Positions 44,019 to 54,320 of a stretch of 64,000 nucleotides of DNA are shown piece by piece. The notes beneath the pieces are model-generated. The model ran no database searches and was not told the origin of the DNA. It saw nothing but the letters and a program-made list of their open reading frames with translations. Source of the DNA: Adenophora triphylla var. japonica (taxonomy: Eukaryota > Streptophyta > Magnoliopsida > Asterales > Campanulaceae); NCBI GenBank assembly GCA_022495995.1, contig JAFEMH010001361.1, positions 224,001 to 288,000 of the forward strand, in the 5' to 3' direction. Every line of letters starts with the position of its first letter. The first letter of the stretch is position 1. Position numbers and translations under genes: made by a program.

Positions 44019-45594
44019 TTACTCTATCAAGTTCTGAATTTCATACCGTAACCCCACGCAGTTGTCGGTGGTATGGCCATGATACTGGTGGAAGGCACAG
44101 TACATGCTTCTGTCAGCGTTGACTACGGGATTCTTGGGTTTGTAGTTTGCAACGGGTTTAAGGAGGCCTTCCTTGATCAACCCTTCCAGCATCTTACTTA
44201 GCGGCATGTCCAACTTGTCGAAGTGTACGGCAGGCTGCTTCGGGGTGGAGTTGTTGCTTTGCGAGACTGGGTTTCTGTTTCCCGACTGCTGTCCCTGATG
44301 AATGTAGTTGACAAACGTAACTTTCCCTTTGTCGGGGGCCGGTGCGGGATTGAATGCAACTGCTGATCGGTATCTGTATGGCTGTGTTGTGGCCAGTTTT
44401 TCCTTGAGATCCTTCTCGAACTGTGAGCCGGCATTGACAAGGCTTGGAGATCTGGGAAGAAGTGATGGTTGATGAGAGTTCTGATCGACGGCCTCAAGCA
44501 GGACTTGAAGATTCGCATCTGTTCATCCTTGGAGAGTGGCTCCATGATCTCGGAGAGTTTCCAACTCCACCTCTTGTAGAATTCTCCGACGCTTTCATCT
44601 GCTTTCTGCTCGGTGGTGATTAAGTCCTCACGACTTGTTTCCCACTCTAGGTTGGATCTGTACCGCTCTAGGAAGATGTTACTGATCTGATCCCAGGTAT
44701 GGCGATCTACAGGCTTGACCCTTAGGAACCATTGTAACGCTGAACTCTTGAGCGTATGCTGGAAGTGATCGGCCATTTGCTGAAGGGTTGCTCCTTTCGC
44801 TCTCATGCCGAGAACGTAGGTGTCAACATGCGTTTGAGGACATTCGGTTCCATCGAATCGGTCCATCTCCGGCATTCTGAACTTGGCAGGGAGAGGCGTG
44901 ACCATTCCCGGATCTGTGGATCTGAGCGTTTCTTGCTTTGAGCTGCTCATACTGGCTTTCAGGTCTTTCATCTGTTCGACCATCCAGGCTAAGGTTGGGT
45001 CCAGTGGTGGACTTTGAGGCTCGGCGCCGAATGCTACCATATGAGTGGCAGTGATTGGAGGTGGTAGGCTCGATATATGAGGATATATGGAGGCCTTATC
45101 TGGACTGTATCGGGGTTTGTCCCCGGTGTTTTGGGATTCGTGTATAGGAAATGGCTTGAACCCGAGAGTATATTGGAGGATATTGGCATCTGTTTGAGAT
45201 GGTCCAGGCCGGTCTTGTTGGTTATGCTTGAAGTGATGGGAGTAGTGCTGGCTTGGCCGTATATGACAGGGTTGCCTTGAGAGGTGGCAACATGAAGCCT
45301 AGGTCGGCTGTTTCCTTGGTTCGAAGGCATCCCGTAAGTTGGCGGGGGAGGAACCTGGTTGAAGGTTTGAGGAGCTGGTTTCGGGGAGTCGTCGTCCTCT
45401 ATTAGGATGAAAGTACACTCTAACTGGGGGATAGCTGCTATACCTCGCTCATTCAGAAGCTGTACTACAAAATTCTGCGGATCTTCTTTCTGCCTCTTGT
45501 GAACCTCACAAGCCCGGATGGTTTCTTCCAATGTCATATCTGTTACCGGTAGCGGGGGTCCATCCCCGTCACGATTTCTCGGTGAGCTTGACAT
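44019..45594 (-). pseudogene. E2 gag
   Basis: The ATG at 45594 (MSSSPRNRDGDGPP) is the first Met in a frame whose upstream end may be supplied by splicing at the acceptor CCCTACAG/CGAG (45705). The gag core has ADHFQHTLKSSALQWFLRVK, WDQISNIFLERYRSNLEWET and KLSEIMEPLSKDEQMRIFKS. A knuckle-like CAFHQYHGHTTDNC lies near 44085. Frameshifts near 45060 and 44430 and a stop at 44019 break it. Confidence 0.8.
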
Positions 45595-46777
45595 GTCGGA
45601 TATTCTGGCTGAGGGAACTGAGGGAACCGAATAACTGTCTGACGCTACCGTAACTGTGACTCTGGCAAGGCGCTGACCCGGAATTCTGAACCCCTTTCTG
45701 CTCGCTGTAGGGAACAAAAGGCAGGGTTTAGGCTTCGAAAATGGTATTTCGCTCAGGGTTTCGGGCTAGTGCAATGTGCAGTTATCGATTAATTTTTACT
45801 TAAAATGCATTTTCTCAGAGTCCTAATCGGTTGGAAAAGATCGTGTCTTCTTTTTCGCAACTAACCTAAGGCTCTAATCAGTGGATCTCGTCACTACGTT
45901 TATAAGCCCCTCGTTTTTCACCTGTAAATCGTCTTCCCGGGATGGACAATCCCAAGCGAGGGCCTTATAAGGCAAGCGAGTTCCACCGACAGAGGAAAAA
46001 GTGAACTTAAGGCTAGCTGATCACGCAAACTTCCAACATATGTGACACGCGGGCCACGGTCAAAGTCAACGTCCTTAAGTTAAGGCGGGGATTGTGCCAA
46101 AATTTCGACATGACCTCTCCTGACTCGCTTGCGCGAGGGGCCTTAGCTTTTGGCGTTGGCCAAGTTGTGGCTGGCACGGTGCATACGTTGAGGGTTTGGT
46201 GACACGGTTTCACATTGAACCTTCGGGTATATTTTTCGGCAAAGCTCCGCATCAAAGTCAAGGCTAAAAGCTCAAGACTTTGGGTCGGGAACGACCTTTG
46301 ATCTCAATCTTTAGAGCTTGACTTGTGACGGAACCCGGCGTAGAAAACATACACTTGGGCTTTATGACACATACTAAGCCAAAAACCAACCGGGGTCTTG
46401 GACGAAGTGTGACACAAAGAGTGCATGGCTTACACGGGCTAGGATGGGCTGTCTGGGATAACCCCGTGCGCGCTCGAAAGGTGTCTGGCAGACCAACCGG
46501 GCTGCAACTGAATGGTCATCCCTAGTTACGGGTCATAGTGTGCAGTGTACTGAGGCAGCAAGTGCACGTGAAGTGTGGTGTACCGAGGCAGCAAGTGCAA
46601 GTAGTGTGCAGTCACTAAAATTCCTTTTCTGAGTAAAACTGAGATTTTCAGAATGTGTCTTAAAGAATTTTATGCGCAGTTCAAAATGTAGCATGAAAAT
46701 CAAGTATGAACGGGAATGCACGAACATGCTCGAAAGGCTTTTTTGAAACCGACGGTCGTTTTGAAAAAGTATCCATC
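45595..46777 (-). other. E2 5' leader
   Basis: No gene. It contains a block (45800-46000) conserved with E3 and E5, a PPT-core copy (GAGGGGCTT on minus, 45912-45904), and a likely intron end TTGTTCCCTACAG at 45717-45705. GTGNAGTGTACTGAGGCAGC is repeated twice near 46540-46600. Confidence 0.6.
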
Positions 46778-46795
46778 TCCCCAGCGGAGTCGCCA
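46778..46795 (-). other. E2 primer binding site
   Basis: The minus strand reads TGGCGACTCCGCTGGGGA, identical over 18 bases to the E3 PBS at 47958-47975. It sits about three bases from the LTR. Confidence 0.85.
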
Positions 46796-46798
46796 ACT

Positions 46799-47113
46799 TA
46801 AATTACCCGGGGTTCGCGCGCGGCGAACGCGGTTGTCTTTCACGGATTTGGTGTTTGAGACCTCGCTTTCGGGAAGGAGAGGAGTCGCCACGCGATTTTG
46901 TATTTTGAGCCCAAACGTTGAAAAACGGCTTAGTGAAAAGGGGTGTCGTTTTTATTGGTAGTAAAAACTTAGAAAAAGGCTTTGAAACGGGGTGTCATTT
47001 TTATTGGTAGCGAAAACGAGGAAAAGGCTTTGAAACGGGGTGTCGTTTTTATTAGTAACGAAAACGAGGAAAAGTTTTTTTAGTACCAGAGATTGTTAGG
47101 TTCGGAGGTCAGG
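46799..47113 (-). repeat. E2 5' LTR remnant (about 315 bp)
   Basis: It resembles the PBS-proximal end of the E5 LTR: CCCGGG, a GCGCGCG-centred inverted repeat, then GAGTCGCCACG and AGCCCAAA. Three ~57-bp tandem units around GGGGTGTCGTTTTTATT lie at 46940-47080. The rest is missing, cut at GGTTCGGAGGTCAGG. Confidence 0.75.
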
Positions 47114-47954
47114 TTTTTATCATCAAATTAGCATCCTTTGCATATTAAATACTATTTTCCTCATGAAAATGCATCATTTGCATAAAAATCATGTCTTTAA
47201 TTAAAAAGCATGCTTTGCAATCAAAATCATCCTTTGCAACCCAAAAATGTCATCTTTTCACTAAAAATGTCATTTTTACAGGCATTCCCCCATGTCCCCA
47301 TTAGCAACCTTCGGAACGGACCGGTGTAAAGATCCTATCTTTACATCGTTTCTTCCATTAAAGGTGCCACAATCTCTTTAGAAAGGGATAAACCTTGAAC
47401 CTATGTCTCCGATTATCACTTAAGACGAGCATGAAGCATCTATATAAGCTCAATCGTCTTAAGGTGTAGGATTGATGGGCTAAGGTCACTCCTTTCCTAA
47501 AGAACCTCATTTTTGGACTATAAAAGAGAGTCTTTCTCTCGATCACGCAAAGTCTCAAGGTTAAAAAGCGATGATCTCAAGTCCAAGATGAGGACGGGAT
47601 CAAAGTCCCGAACACATAAAATCCAAGAAATCTCGAGCGACAACCAATAAATGGTTTGTACGTCCGGAAGACAACTTGGGACATTCCCCCCCCCTCTTTT
47701 CAAACACATGCACACAAGAAAGCACGCAAGCAAGCACGATAAACGGAATCTAGGGAGACTTGCTATGGCAAGGCACCTTGGGTGAACGACGATCTGTTCT
47801 TCCCAAGGGGTAACTTAACCTCCGAACCCTAAATCCTTTTTTTCAAAGTTTTGAGGAAATCAAAATGGCGTGGCGATTCCGTTTTTCAAATTAAACCGGA
47901 TGTTTTCAAACTCGCGTGAATCCAACAAAAACTAAATTTGGGCACACATTCACA
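47114..47954 (+). repeat. E3 5' LTR, truncated (841 bp)
   Basis: It matches 62937-63777 of the E3 3' LTR with no length difference. The upstream 880 bp, including promoter and TATA box, are missing. A PBS-like TGGCGATTCC lies at 47871-47880, and the end is ATTCACA at 47954. Confidence 0.9.
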
Positions 47955-47957
47955 GTT

Positions 47958-47975
47958 TGGCGACTCCGCTGGGGA
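47958..47975 (+). other. E3 primer binding site
   Basis: TGGCGACTCCGCTGGGGA lies three bases after the LTR end. It is identical to the E2 PBS. A tRNA ending GUCGCCA would prime minus-strand synthesis. Confidence 0.85.
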
Positions 47976-49295
47976 AATCCCAAAGGAGAAAAGCTTTCAT
48001 TTTCAAAATAAACGATACCCGGTATATAGGTGGAAACCACTAACCTTCCTGTATCGCTCCCTAACCCGGGGCTTGGGATAAACGGTGGTTTAACAATCCC
48101 ACGTATCGGTATCACTTTTCGAAAAAAATAATAATAAAAGAAAGCTTTTCCCTTTGAGCGGGTTAGACTCCCATCACGGATTCCAATTATCGTGCTTACT
48201 TTCTTTGCCTTGCATTGCATCATTTGCATCTTGGGAATTGTGCATACTTTGAACAGGAAGCCTTCTCAAGGCTAAAAGGTGCCTAAAATGTTCGGGAAAC
48301 AACCTGAAATAGCAAAGGAGTGGAACCTGGAAAATTGATCCATGCAGTCGTACGGCTCAATCCTCCTTGGATTCTGACCGGACGGCCTCAGTGGCAATTC
48401 CACCAGGAAAAATTGAGGTTAATCTGGCAGCCTTGGCAGCTTGGGGCTATTCAGTTCCAAGAGGCGGCTGGGCTCCCAGAAAATTTACGTGCCTTATCTG
48501 TTGCATTTTCCCCCGTACCAAAAATCATTCCTTTAAAACACATTTATGAAAATCTCTATTTTAACTCAAAAAAGGAACATTTTTAGGAGACCGCACACTA
48601 CGCGCACCTTATATATCCTATACACTTTGCACGCACGTCCCTTTAAACCCGCGGTGGTTTTTCAGCTGCAGTCACGGACAGCCTTACGATGCTCCCGTGC
48701 GCGCACGAAATCACCCCAAACTCCCCATGGCAGCCAGTGTCGACCAATGCACAGTCCGTGTCACATGTTTCAAAAAACTGTGACTTTTGGTTGGTTTTTG
48801 GTCTAGTCCGTGTCATATAGCCCAGTTGTATATCCCCGTAAATGTCAAGCCTTAGTCCATAACAGAAGTCAAGATCTTTTGCTCAAGCGAAACTCTGCCG
48901 AAATTCCGATAAGGAAAAATCGGTAGAATCTTGACTCCGACATTGACTTTGGCCTTGACCTGTACGGAATGTGTAAGAGTCAAGACCAAGTCTGTGCCAA
49001 AATATCTTTCGCTCAAGCGAAGCTCTGCCAAAATTTCCGACAAGGAAAAATTGGCAAGATCTTGACCCGACATTGACTTTGATTTTGACTCACGCAGGGC
49101 GTATGCAACAAAGTTCAATGTGACACTGTGTCATCCGGCTTTTACCGCCCGACCCATGCCTATTATCTTCTCGAACATTACCGAAAAGTCAAAACGTCAA
49201 TCGCGCAAGTGAAATTCTGCCGAAATTCTGTTAAGGCTGAAAGACGAGACTTTCCCGGTATAATTCGCATCGCTCGTGCGTTAAAAGTTTCTATG
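47976..49295 (+). other. E3 5' leader, first part
   Basis: No gene. The part 48590-49130 resembles the reverse complement of the E2 and E5 leaders (for example CCGCACACTACGCGCACC). A ~110-bp segment is duplicated around 48880 and 49010 (CTCAAGCGAAACTCTGCCGA and its variant). Confidence 0.6.
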
Positions 49296-50714
49296 ACCCG
49301 TGTAAGTACGCCAATCCAATTCGCAACCTTTTAGATGCATTTTAATGTAATAAAATTGCATTAAGGGGCGTTTTGGTAAATTCCCGGCCGATCCCGAGAC
49401 TTCCGGAAACGTTTCATGAGTTTCCCGCGAAGGAAGTACCTTTTGGTACATTATTCATGCCAAAGGACCTCTTGGGAATAAAACCTGTTGGACCTTTTGG
49501 GTATTTTCTCGGAATGTTCCAGAAACTGGTTTTGGCGCCAAAAGCGGTTGAACTACCTTGTGTCACGCGACAGCTTGAGGCATGGAAAGTGGACGCGTGA
49601 TGTCATGCGACACACTGTGGTCACTAACTGCAGCCTATAAATAAGACCCTCTGCCTCTCATTTCTGGACCCCTTTTCGACACCCTAAAGTCACTATGCTA
49701 AATTCGCACCAGAAAACAATCTCTGTCCTCTTTACACCTAAACCTACCCCAATTCCCTTCCAATTCAATCTCCCTACTACACAAACTACCCAATTGCCTT
49801 CATACAACCCTTACGGGCGAGGATACGGCGAAGCACCCCATCTGTGCTCTACTCCACATCCAGAAGCTGAATCGAAGGCCAATACACCTAACTCGGTGTA
49901 TTGGTGGTGGACTGCAAGGGTAACGACTTCTCTACCTCTCTCTCTCCCTTATTTACTTGCTTAATTGCGATTCCCCCTCCACAGTAATTGAGCTCCATCC
50001 GCTTCAAATTATCCCGGTGGCAGCTCAATATCTCTGTTTAACTTGAATAATTCGTGCAAGTGAGCTTCTATTGTTGAATATTTGATTGAACTTGGTGTTT
50101 GAACCCCAAGGGGGTGTGGATCTACCCATATCCACACTCCCTGGGTCGATTTGGTGTTGTTTCTGTATTTCGTCCGTAAATTTGGTTAATCAATTAGATC
50201 TGTATCATTTTCTGTTGATTCTGTGTTCATCCTGTAAGTTTCTGCAGATGGCTTATGTATGTCACGCGACACCTTCGTCCCTAAGTGATCCTGTGTCACG
50301 CGACATATGTGGTCACTGATGCGATGTGTCATGCGACATACATGACCTGTCTGCAGAGACCTCTTTCCCTTGTAATCTGTTTTAGATCATTTGTAGCAGG
50401 GATGTGACCTACCTTGTTAATTGGTTCACAAAATGTAATCCCTCTTTTTTGAGTAATAAAACAAATCACTATTATGCATTTCATTACATATCTTGTCACG
50501 TACACTTTGCACACACACTTGGACGATTTGAATGTTGAACATTGAAAGACTCGTCTACGGACGAGGCGTGTTGGGTGAACTCTCGGTTCTTCCCAACACG
50601 TAACCTGACCCCCAAACCCACTTTTCTCTTACAAAAGGTTTTCAATGTTTCCTCTTAAAAACGGCGTGGCGACTCCTTTTTTTTATTTTTTTCGGCGAGC
50701 GCACATTCAACCCG
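49296..50714 (+). mobile_element. Solo LTR of the E4 superfamily with ACCCG duplication
   Basis: The LTR (49301-50709, 1409 bp) starts TGTAAGTACGCC and ends GCACATTCA. ACCCG flanks it on both sides (49296-49300 and 50710-50714). No PBS or PPT adjoins it, so it is a solo LTR left by LTR-LTR recombination. It contains TGTCACGCGACA (49561-49572), TGTCATGCGACA (49601-49612), TATAAATAAG at 49636, and three further GTGTCAYGCGACA copies spaced 33 bp near 50260-50339. It interrupts the E3 leader. Confidence 0.95.
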
Positions 50715-51128
50715 CTAGACCCATTAGGAGCGTTCTTCTCTCTCGGTCGGTGGGATCCGCGTGCCCTATAGGACCCTCGCACGGGGCTGTCCACCCTGGG
50801 AGGTCGAAATAGAGGTGGAATACGAGGGGCTTATAGACGTAGTGACGGAACCCACTGATCCAGGATCTAGAGTAGTTGCGAAAAAGAAGGGCAAAACCCC
50901 TTTTCCAACCAAATAGAAATTAATAAAAAACACTGTTTTAAGTAAACTGGAAGATTCTTAATTTGCATATTTCTGAGCCTTCAACCTACACACCCAGAGT
51001 CTAAACCTCTCTTATCCCTTTCCCGCAGCGAGAAAGAAGTGAGTGAGAGCACCGGTACAGGAGTTTGTCGGCATAAAGATCTCAAGTAACCCATTAAAGT
51101 CTTCAAGTCTTAGCTTTCCAGTGTCAAA
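50715..51128 (+). other. E3 5' leader, second part
   Basis: No gene. 50740-50920 is strongly conserved with E2 and E5 leaders and contains the PPT-core copy GAGGGGCTT at 50824-50832. A probable intron end, CCCTTTCCCGCAG/CGAG, lies at 51027. The gag start expected just after it is missing. Confidence 0.6.
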
Positions 51129-51459
51129 ATGGCCAACATGGTAATCAACAACGGTAATGACCAAGCAGTCAGAGAGGCCATTCCAGTTCAACCAAGGCCC
51201 CACATCTGGTATGATGTATGTGATTGTGAAGACTGTCTGGAATATGAGTATCAAGAATGGATTAATGAAGATGCTCCTTCAAGGAAGAAGAAGAAGAGGA
51301 AGTCCATGCAGCAGAAATTAAAGGAATGGTATGAAGCCAGGGACAAGAGCGTGGGAACCTTAGGAGAACCTTCAGGCAAGTTTGACTACTACCGGTTATG
51401 CCAATATGCCCAAGGAACCCGTCATTCAAAGCACAGTCGATCGACATCCTGTGATCGGT
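51129..51459 (+). pseudogene. E3 gag-protease linker scrap
   Basis: The frame reads HIWYDVCDCEDCLEYEYQEW, a lysine-rich stretch and ARDKSVGTLGEPSGKFDYYR, matching E2 44010-43680. The gag core upstream and the protease downstream are absent. The two cysteine pairs CDCEDC are retained. It is the only gag-PR material left in E3. Confidence 0.7.
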
Positions 51460-52094
51460 GACCCTCTTTGAAGCGAGAGAATTCCGAATTCGTTGCCATC
51501 ATAAAGTTCAATGAGAAGCTGCTAGCGATCTAGAAGCGAGAATACATAAAACCCATAGAATACGTGGCCAATCAAGGAAGAATCAAGATCCCTTACGAAG
51601 AAGACTTCATTCGGCATTATCAGGCCAACCCTCCTGTTGGCTATTATGCGTAAGGTCGTAGTGTCAAAGATCGGTAAAGAGAAAATGAGTTATCAACGTG
51701 TATTGATAAGATGAGCCGGACTCTTGATCAATGAGTCCAGTTGTCACAGACGAGCTCGCCGAGAGATTGCATCAAGCTACTCTAGCTCCTCTCACCATCT
51801 TTCCGAGGTACCGGCCTACCAATGATTTCCGACAAGTTTTTGATCAGTTTGAAGTCTCCAACTTTCTGAAGAATGCTGACAAGATTGCTACTCCCCAGGG
51901 CAACAGCAGGAAAGAGTAAACCCCAGTCCAACCCGCCTCAAACACTTCGAGTCAATAAGTAGTGTAGGGTCCAGAGTCAGTAGGGTCAAGAGTCAGTTGA
52001 GTCAGGAATCTTTGAATTCCAGTCCTCTGAGTCATCCGAAGGGCTCACTCCTGAGGATTACGAATATGTAATCGATGTCATCTTTCCCTTTGCT
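51460..52094 (+). pseudogene. E3 degraded pre-RT region
   Basis: Scattered frames include EFVAIIKFNEKLLAI, YIKPIEYVANQGRIKIPYEE and PVVTDELAERLHQATLAPLT, separated by stops. I cannot match it to the E2 pre-RT region. It ends with SEGLTPEDYEYVIDVIFPFA, which does match E2, immediately before the RT frame. Confidence 0.45.
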
Positions 52095-53324
52095 TTGAAT
52101 GAAATGACAGATCTTTCTGAGTATCCTCTTATTGCCAACTTAACAAATGATAAATTAACTCAAAACTTAACAACAGTTAATAATGAATCATTTGAACAAG
52201 ATGCAAACACACTAAATGAACAATACATTAAAGAAATTTTTAAGCAGGTTACAGAAAAAGAGGAAAACCGGGCCCAAGCTGCCGAGGAGGTTTTGACAAG
52301 TGTTAACCTGGGTACTGTCAAGGAACCTAAAGAGACACAGATTGGAAGCTTCTTCCAGGGGGTTGAAAGGGATAGACTGGTTAATCTACTCAGAGAATAC
52401 ATGGACGTCTTTGCATGGTCGTACAAGGATATGCCGGGGCTAGACAGTTCAATAGTAGAGCACAGAATCCCTCTAGCACCAGATGCTAAGCCAGTGAAGC
52501 AGAAACTGAGGAAAATCAAGCCAGAGTGGTCTCTACAGGTCAAAGAAGAAATTGAGAAGCTACTGCGGGTAGGATTCATCAGAGTCATCGAATACCCGAC
52601 ATGGTTGTCCAACATCGTGACCGTAACCAAGGCCAATGGGAAAGTGCGTTGCTGTGTGGATTTCCGAGATCTGAACAAGGCCAGCCCCAAAGATGACTAC
52701 CCCTTGCCAAACATAGACATCCTGGTGGACTCCACTGCCAACTACGAAGTCAAATCCTTCGTTGACGGCTTTGCAGGCTACAACCAGATCAAGATGGCCG
52801 AAGAAGACCAAGAAAAGACAGCCTTCACCACACCGTGGGGAACTTATTGCTATACAGTAATGCCATTTGGGCTCAAGAACGCCGGGGCTACTTATCAAAG
52901 GGCAGCGACCGCACTTTTTCATGACATGATCCACAAGGAGATTGAGGTCTACGTCAACGACATGATAATTCACTCCAAAGGTAAGGATGGGCAGCACTTT
53001 GTTGACCTGCAAAAGTTCTTCAAGAGGCTAAGACAACATTCCATGAGACTAAACCCTGCTAAATGCACCTTCGGAGTGACAAGGGGAAAAGTGCTTAGGT
53101 ATATGGTCACGGAGCGAGGTATCGAAGTCGACCCCCGAAAGATCAAAGCCATTATGGACATGAGGCCACCTCAAACCCAGACAGAAGTCAAAAGCTTTAT
53201 GGGCAACTGCAAGACATCAGCCCATTTCGTCAACCAGTTGACCACTATGTGCGAGCCCATCTTCAAGCTCATGAAGAAGAATGTAGATGCAGAGTGGACC
53301 GAAGAATGCCGGGGATGCCTTTGA
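52095..53324 (+). pseudogene. E3 reverse transcriptase
   Basis: The frame of 409 codons starts in the conserved pre-RT segment (DLSEYPLIANLTNDKL) and carries RKIKPEWSLQVKEEIEKLLR, VDFRDLNKASPKDDYPLPNI, FVDGFAGYNQIKM, TPWGTYCYTVMPFGLKNAGA, YVNDMIIHS, LNPAKCTFGVTRGK and VDPRKIKAIMDMRPPQT. The YVDD box is YVND, so the first catalytic aspartate is Asn (AAC). A frameshift near 53290 removes the end. It is about three quarters identical to E2 RT by eye. Confidence 0.9.
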
Positions 53325-53778
53325 CCGAGATCAAGGCATACTTAGTACATCCTCAGGTGCTATGCCCCCACATAGGCAGAAACCTCATCTGCTCTATCTC
53401 ACTGTCTGATACGGCGATTGGGGCTATGCTTGCTCGGGAGAAGAAAAACTCTCGGGTAGAAAATGCCATTTACTTTGTCGCCGGAAGGCTGCAGGAAGTG
53501 AGCTCAATTACTCAGCATGTGAAAAGACTTGTGCGGGGGTGATGCGGGTAGTCGGTAAGTGAAGCATTATATGCAAGCCCACCACTGTGAACTTGGTCTC
53601 GAAAATGGACCCCATCAAATACATCTTTGACAAGCCTTCCCTCTCGATGCGTCTAGCAAAATGGTCATTCTTCTTCAGGCGATACGACATCAACTACGTG
53701 ACCGGAAAGGCCATCAAGGGTCAAGCATTGTCGGACCATCTCGGAAAATTTTCCCGCAATGAGGACCGTGGGCACTGA
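53249..53778 (+). pseudogene. E3 RT-RNase H connection
   Basis: Two short frames continue the RT product: LTEIKAYLVHPQVLCP with DTAIGAMLAREKKNSRVENA, and MDPIKYIFDKPSLSMRLAKW with GKAIKGQALSDHLGKF. They correspond to E2 37100-36660. Frameshifts lie near 53300, 53540 and 53760. Confidence 0.75.
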
Positions 53779-54320
53779 ACCCCAATTCCCCGATGAAGGG
53801 ATCTTCATAGTTGAGCCTGAGAACCGATGGCAGCTATTCTTTGATGGAGCTGCTAACAAAAGAGGAAATGGCGTAGGGATGCTACTGGTCGATCCGAAAG
53901 ATGAGCACACTCCCATAACCCTTAAGTTGAACTTCCCTGCCACGAACAATGTTCCGAGTACGAAGCTTTGCATTCTTTGGTTTAGAAGCTGCCCTAGAAA
54001 GGAATGTCAAGGAGCTTGAAGTTTACGGAGACTCGGCCACGATCATTAACCAGGTCTCCAACAAATGGAAGGCGCTGGACCCTAATCTTCAGCGGTATCA
54101 TGCCCATATGGAAGAGTTGACTGGACGGTTCAGAAGTGACTTTCCACTACTTGCCAAGGGAAAAGAACAGTTCGCGGATGCCCTAGCTACTCTAGCCTCA
54201 GCGGTAGAGATCCCCGAGGAAAAAGCCATAAAACCCTTCAGAGTGGGTAGAAGAGAAGCCCCGGCCTTCTGTTGTGAAGTAGACTTGGGACCTGAGCCTA
54301 TCAAGGAACCCTGGTACAAT
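53759..54320 (+). pseudogene. E3 RNase H
   Basis: LFFDGAANKRGNGVGMLLVD keeps the first catalytic Asp, and ELEVYGDSATIINQVSNKWK keeps the GDS motif, unlike E2. FADALATLASAVEIP closes the domain. A frameshift near 53955 destroys the expected AAEYEA motif. Confidence 0.8.

Larger units (their letters stand above)
16041..47113 (-). mobile_element. E2: Tat/Ogre-type element split by E5, 3' end lost
   Basis: Minus-strand order from 47113 down is truncated 5' LTR, PBS (46795-46778), leader, gag, PR1, unknown region, PR2, G-patch-like segment, RT, RNase H, integrase, hairpin, then E5 (34463-16880), then antisense gene B. The rest of the 3' side (gene A, array, PPT, 3' LTR) is missing, cut at the copia junction. 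Pol is in one frame from 39974 to 34830 with only nonsense changes. Confidence 0.85.

Noticed and set aside
16041..47113. Host gene interrupted by transposons
   Set aside because: All coding-like pieces match retroelement proteins or their antisense passengers.
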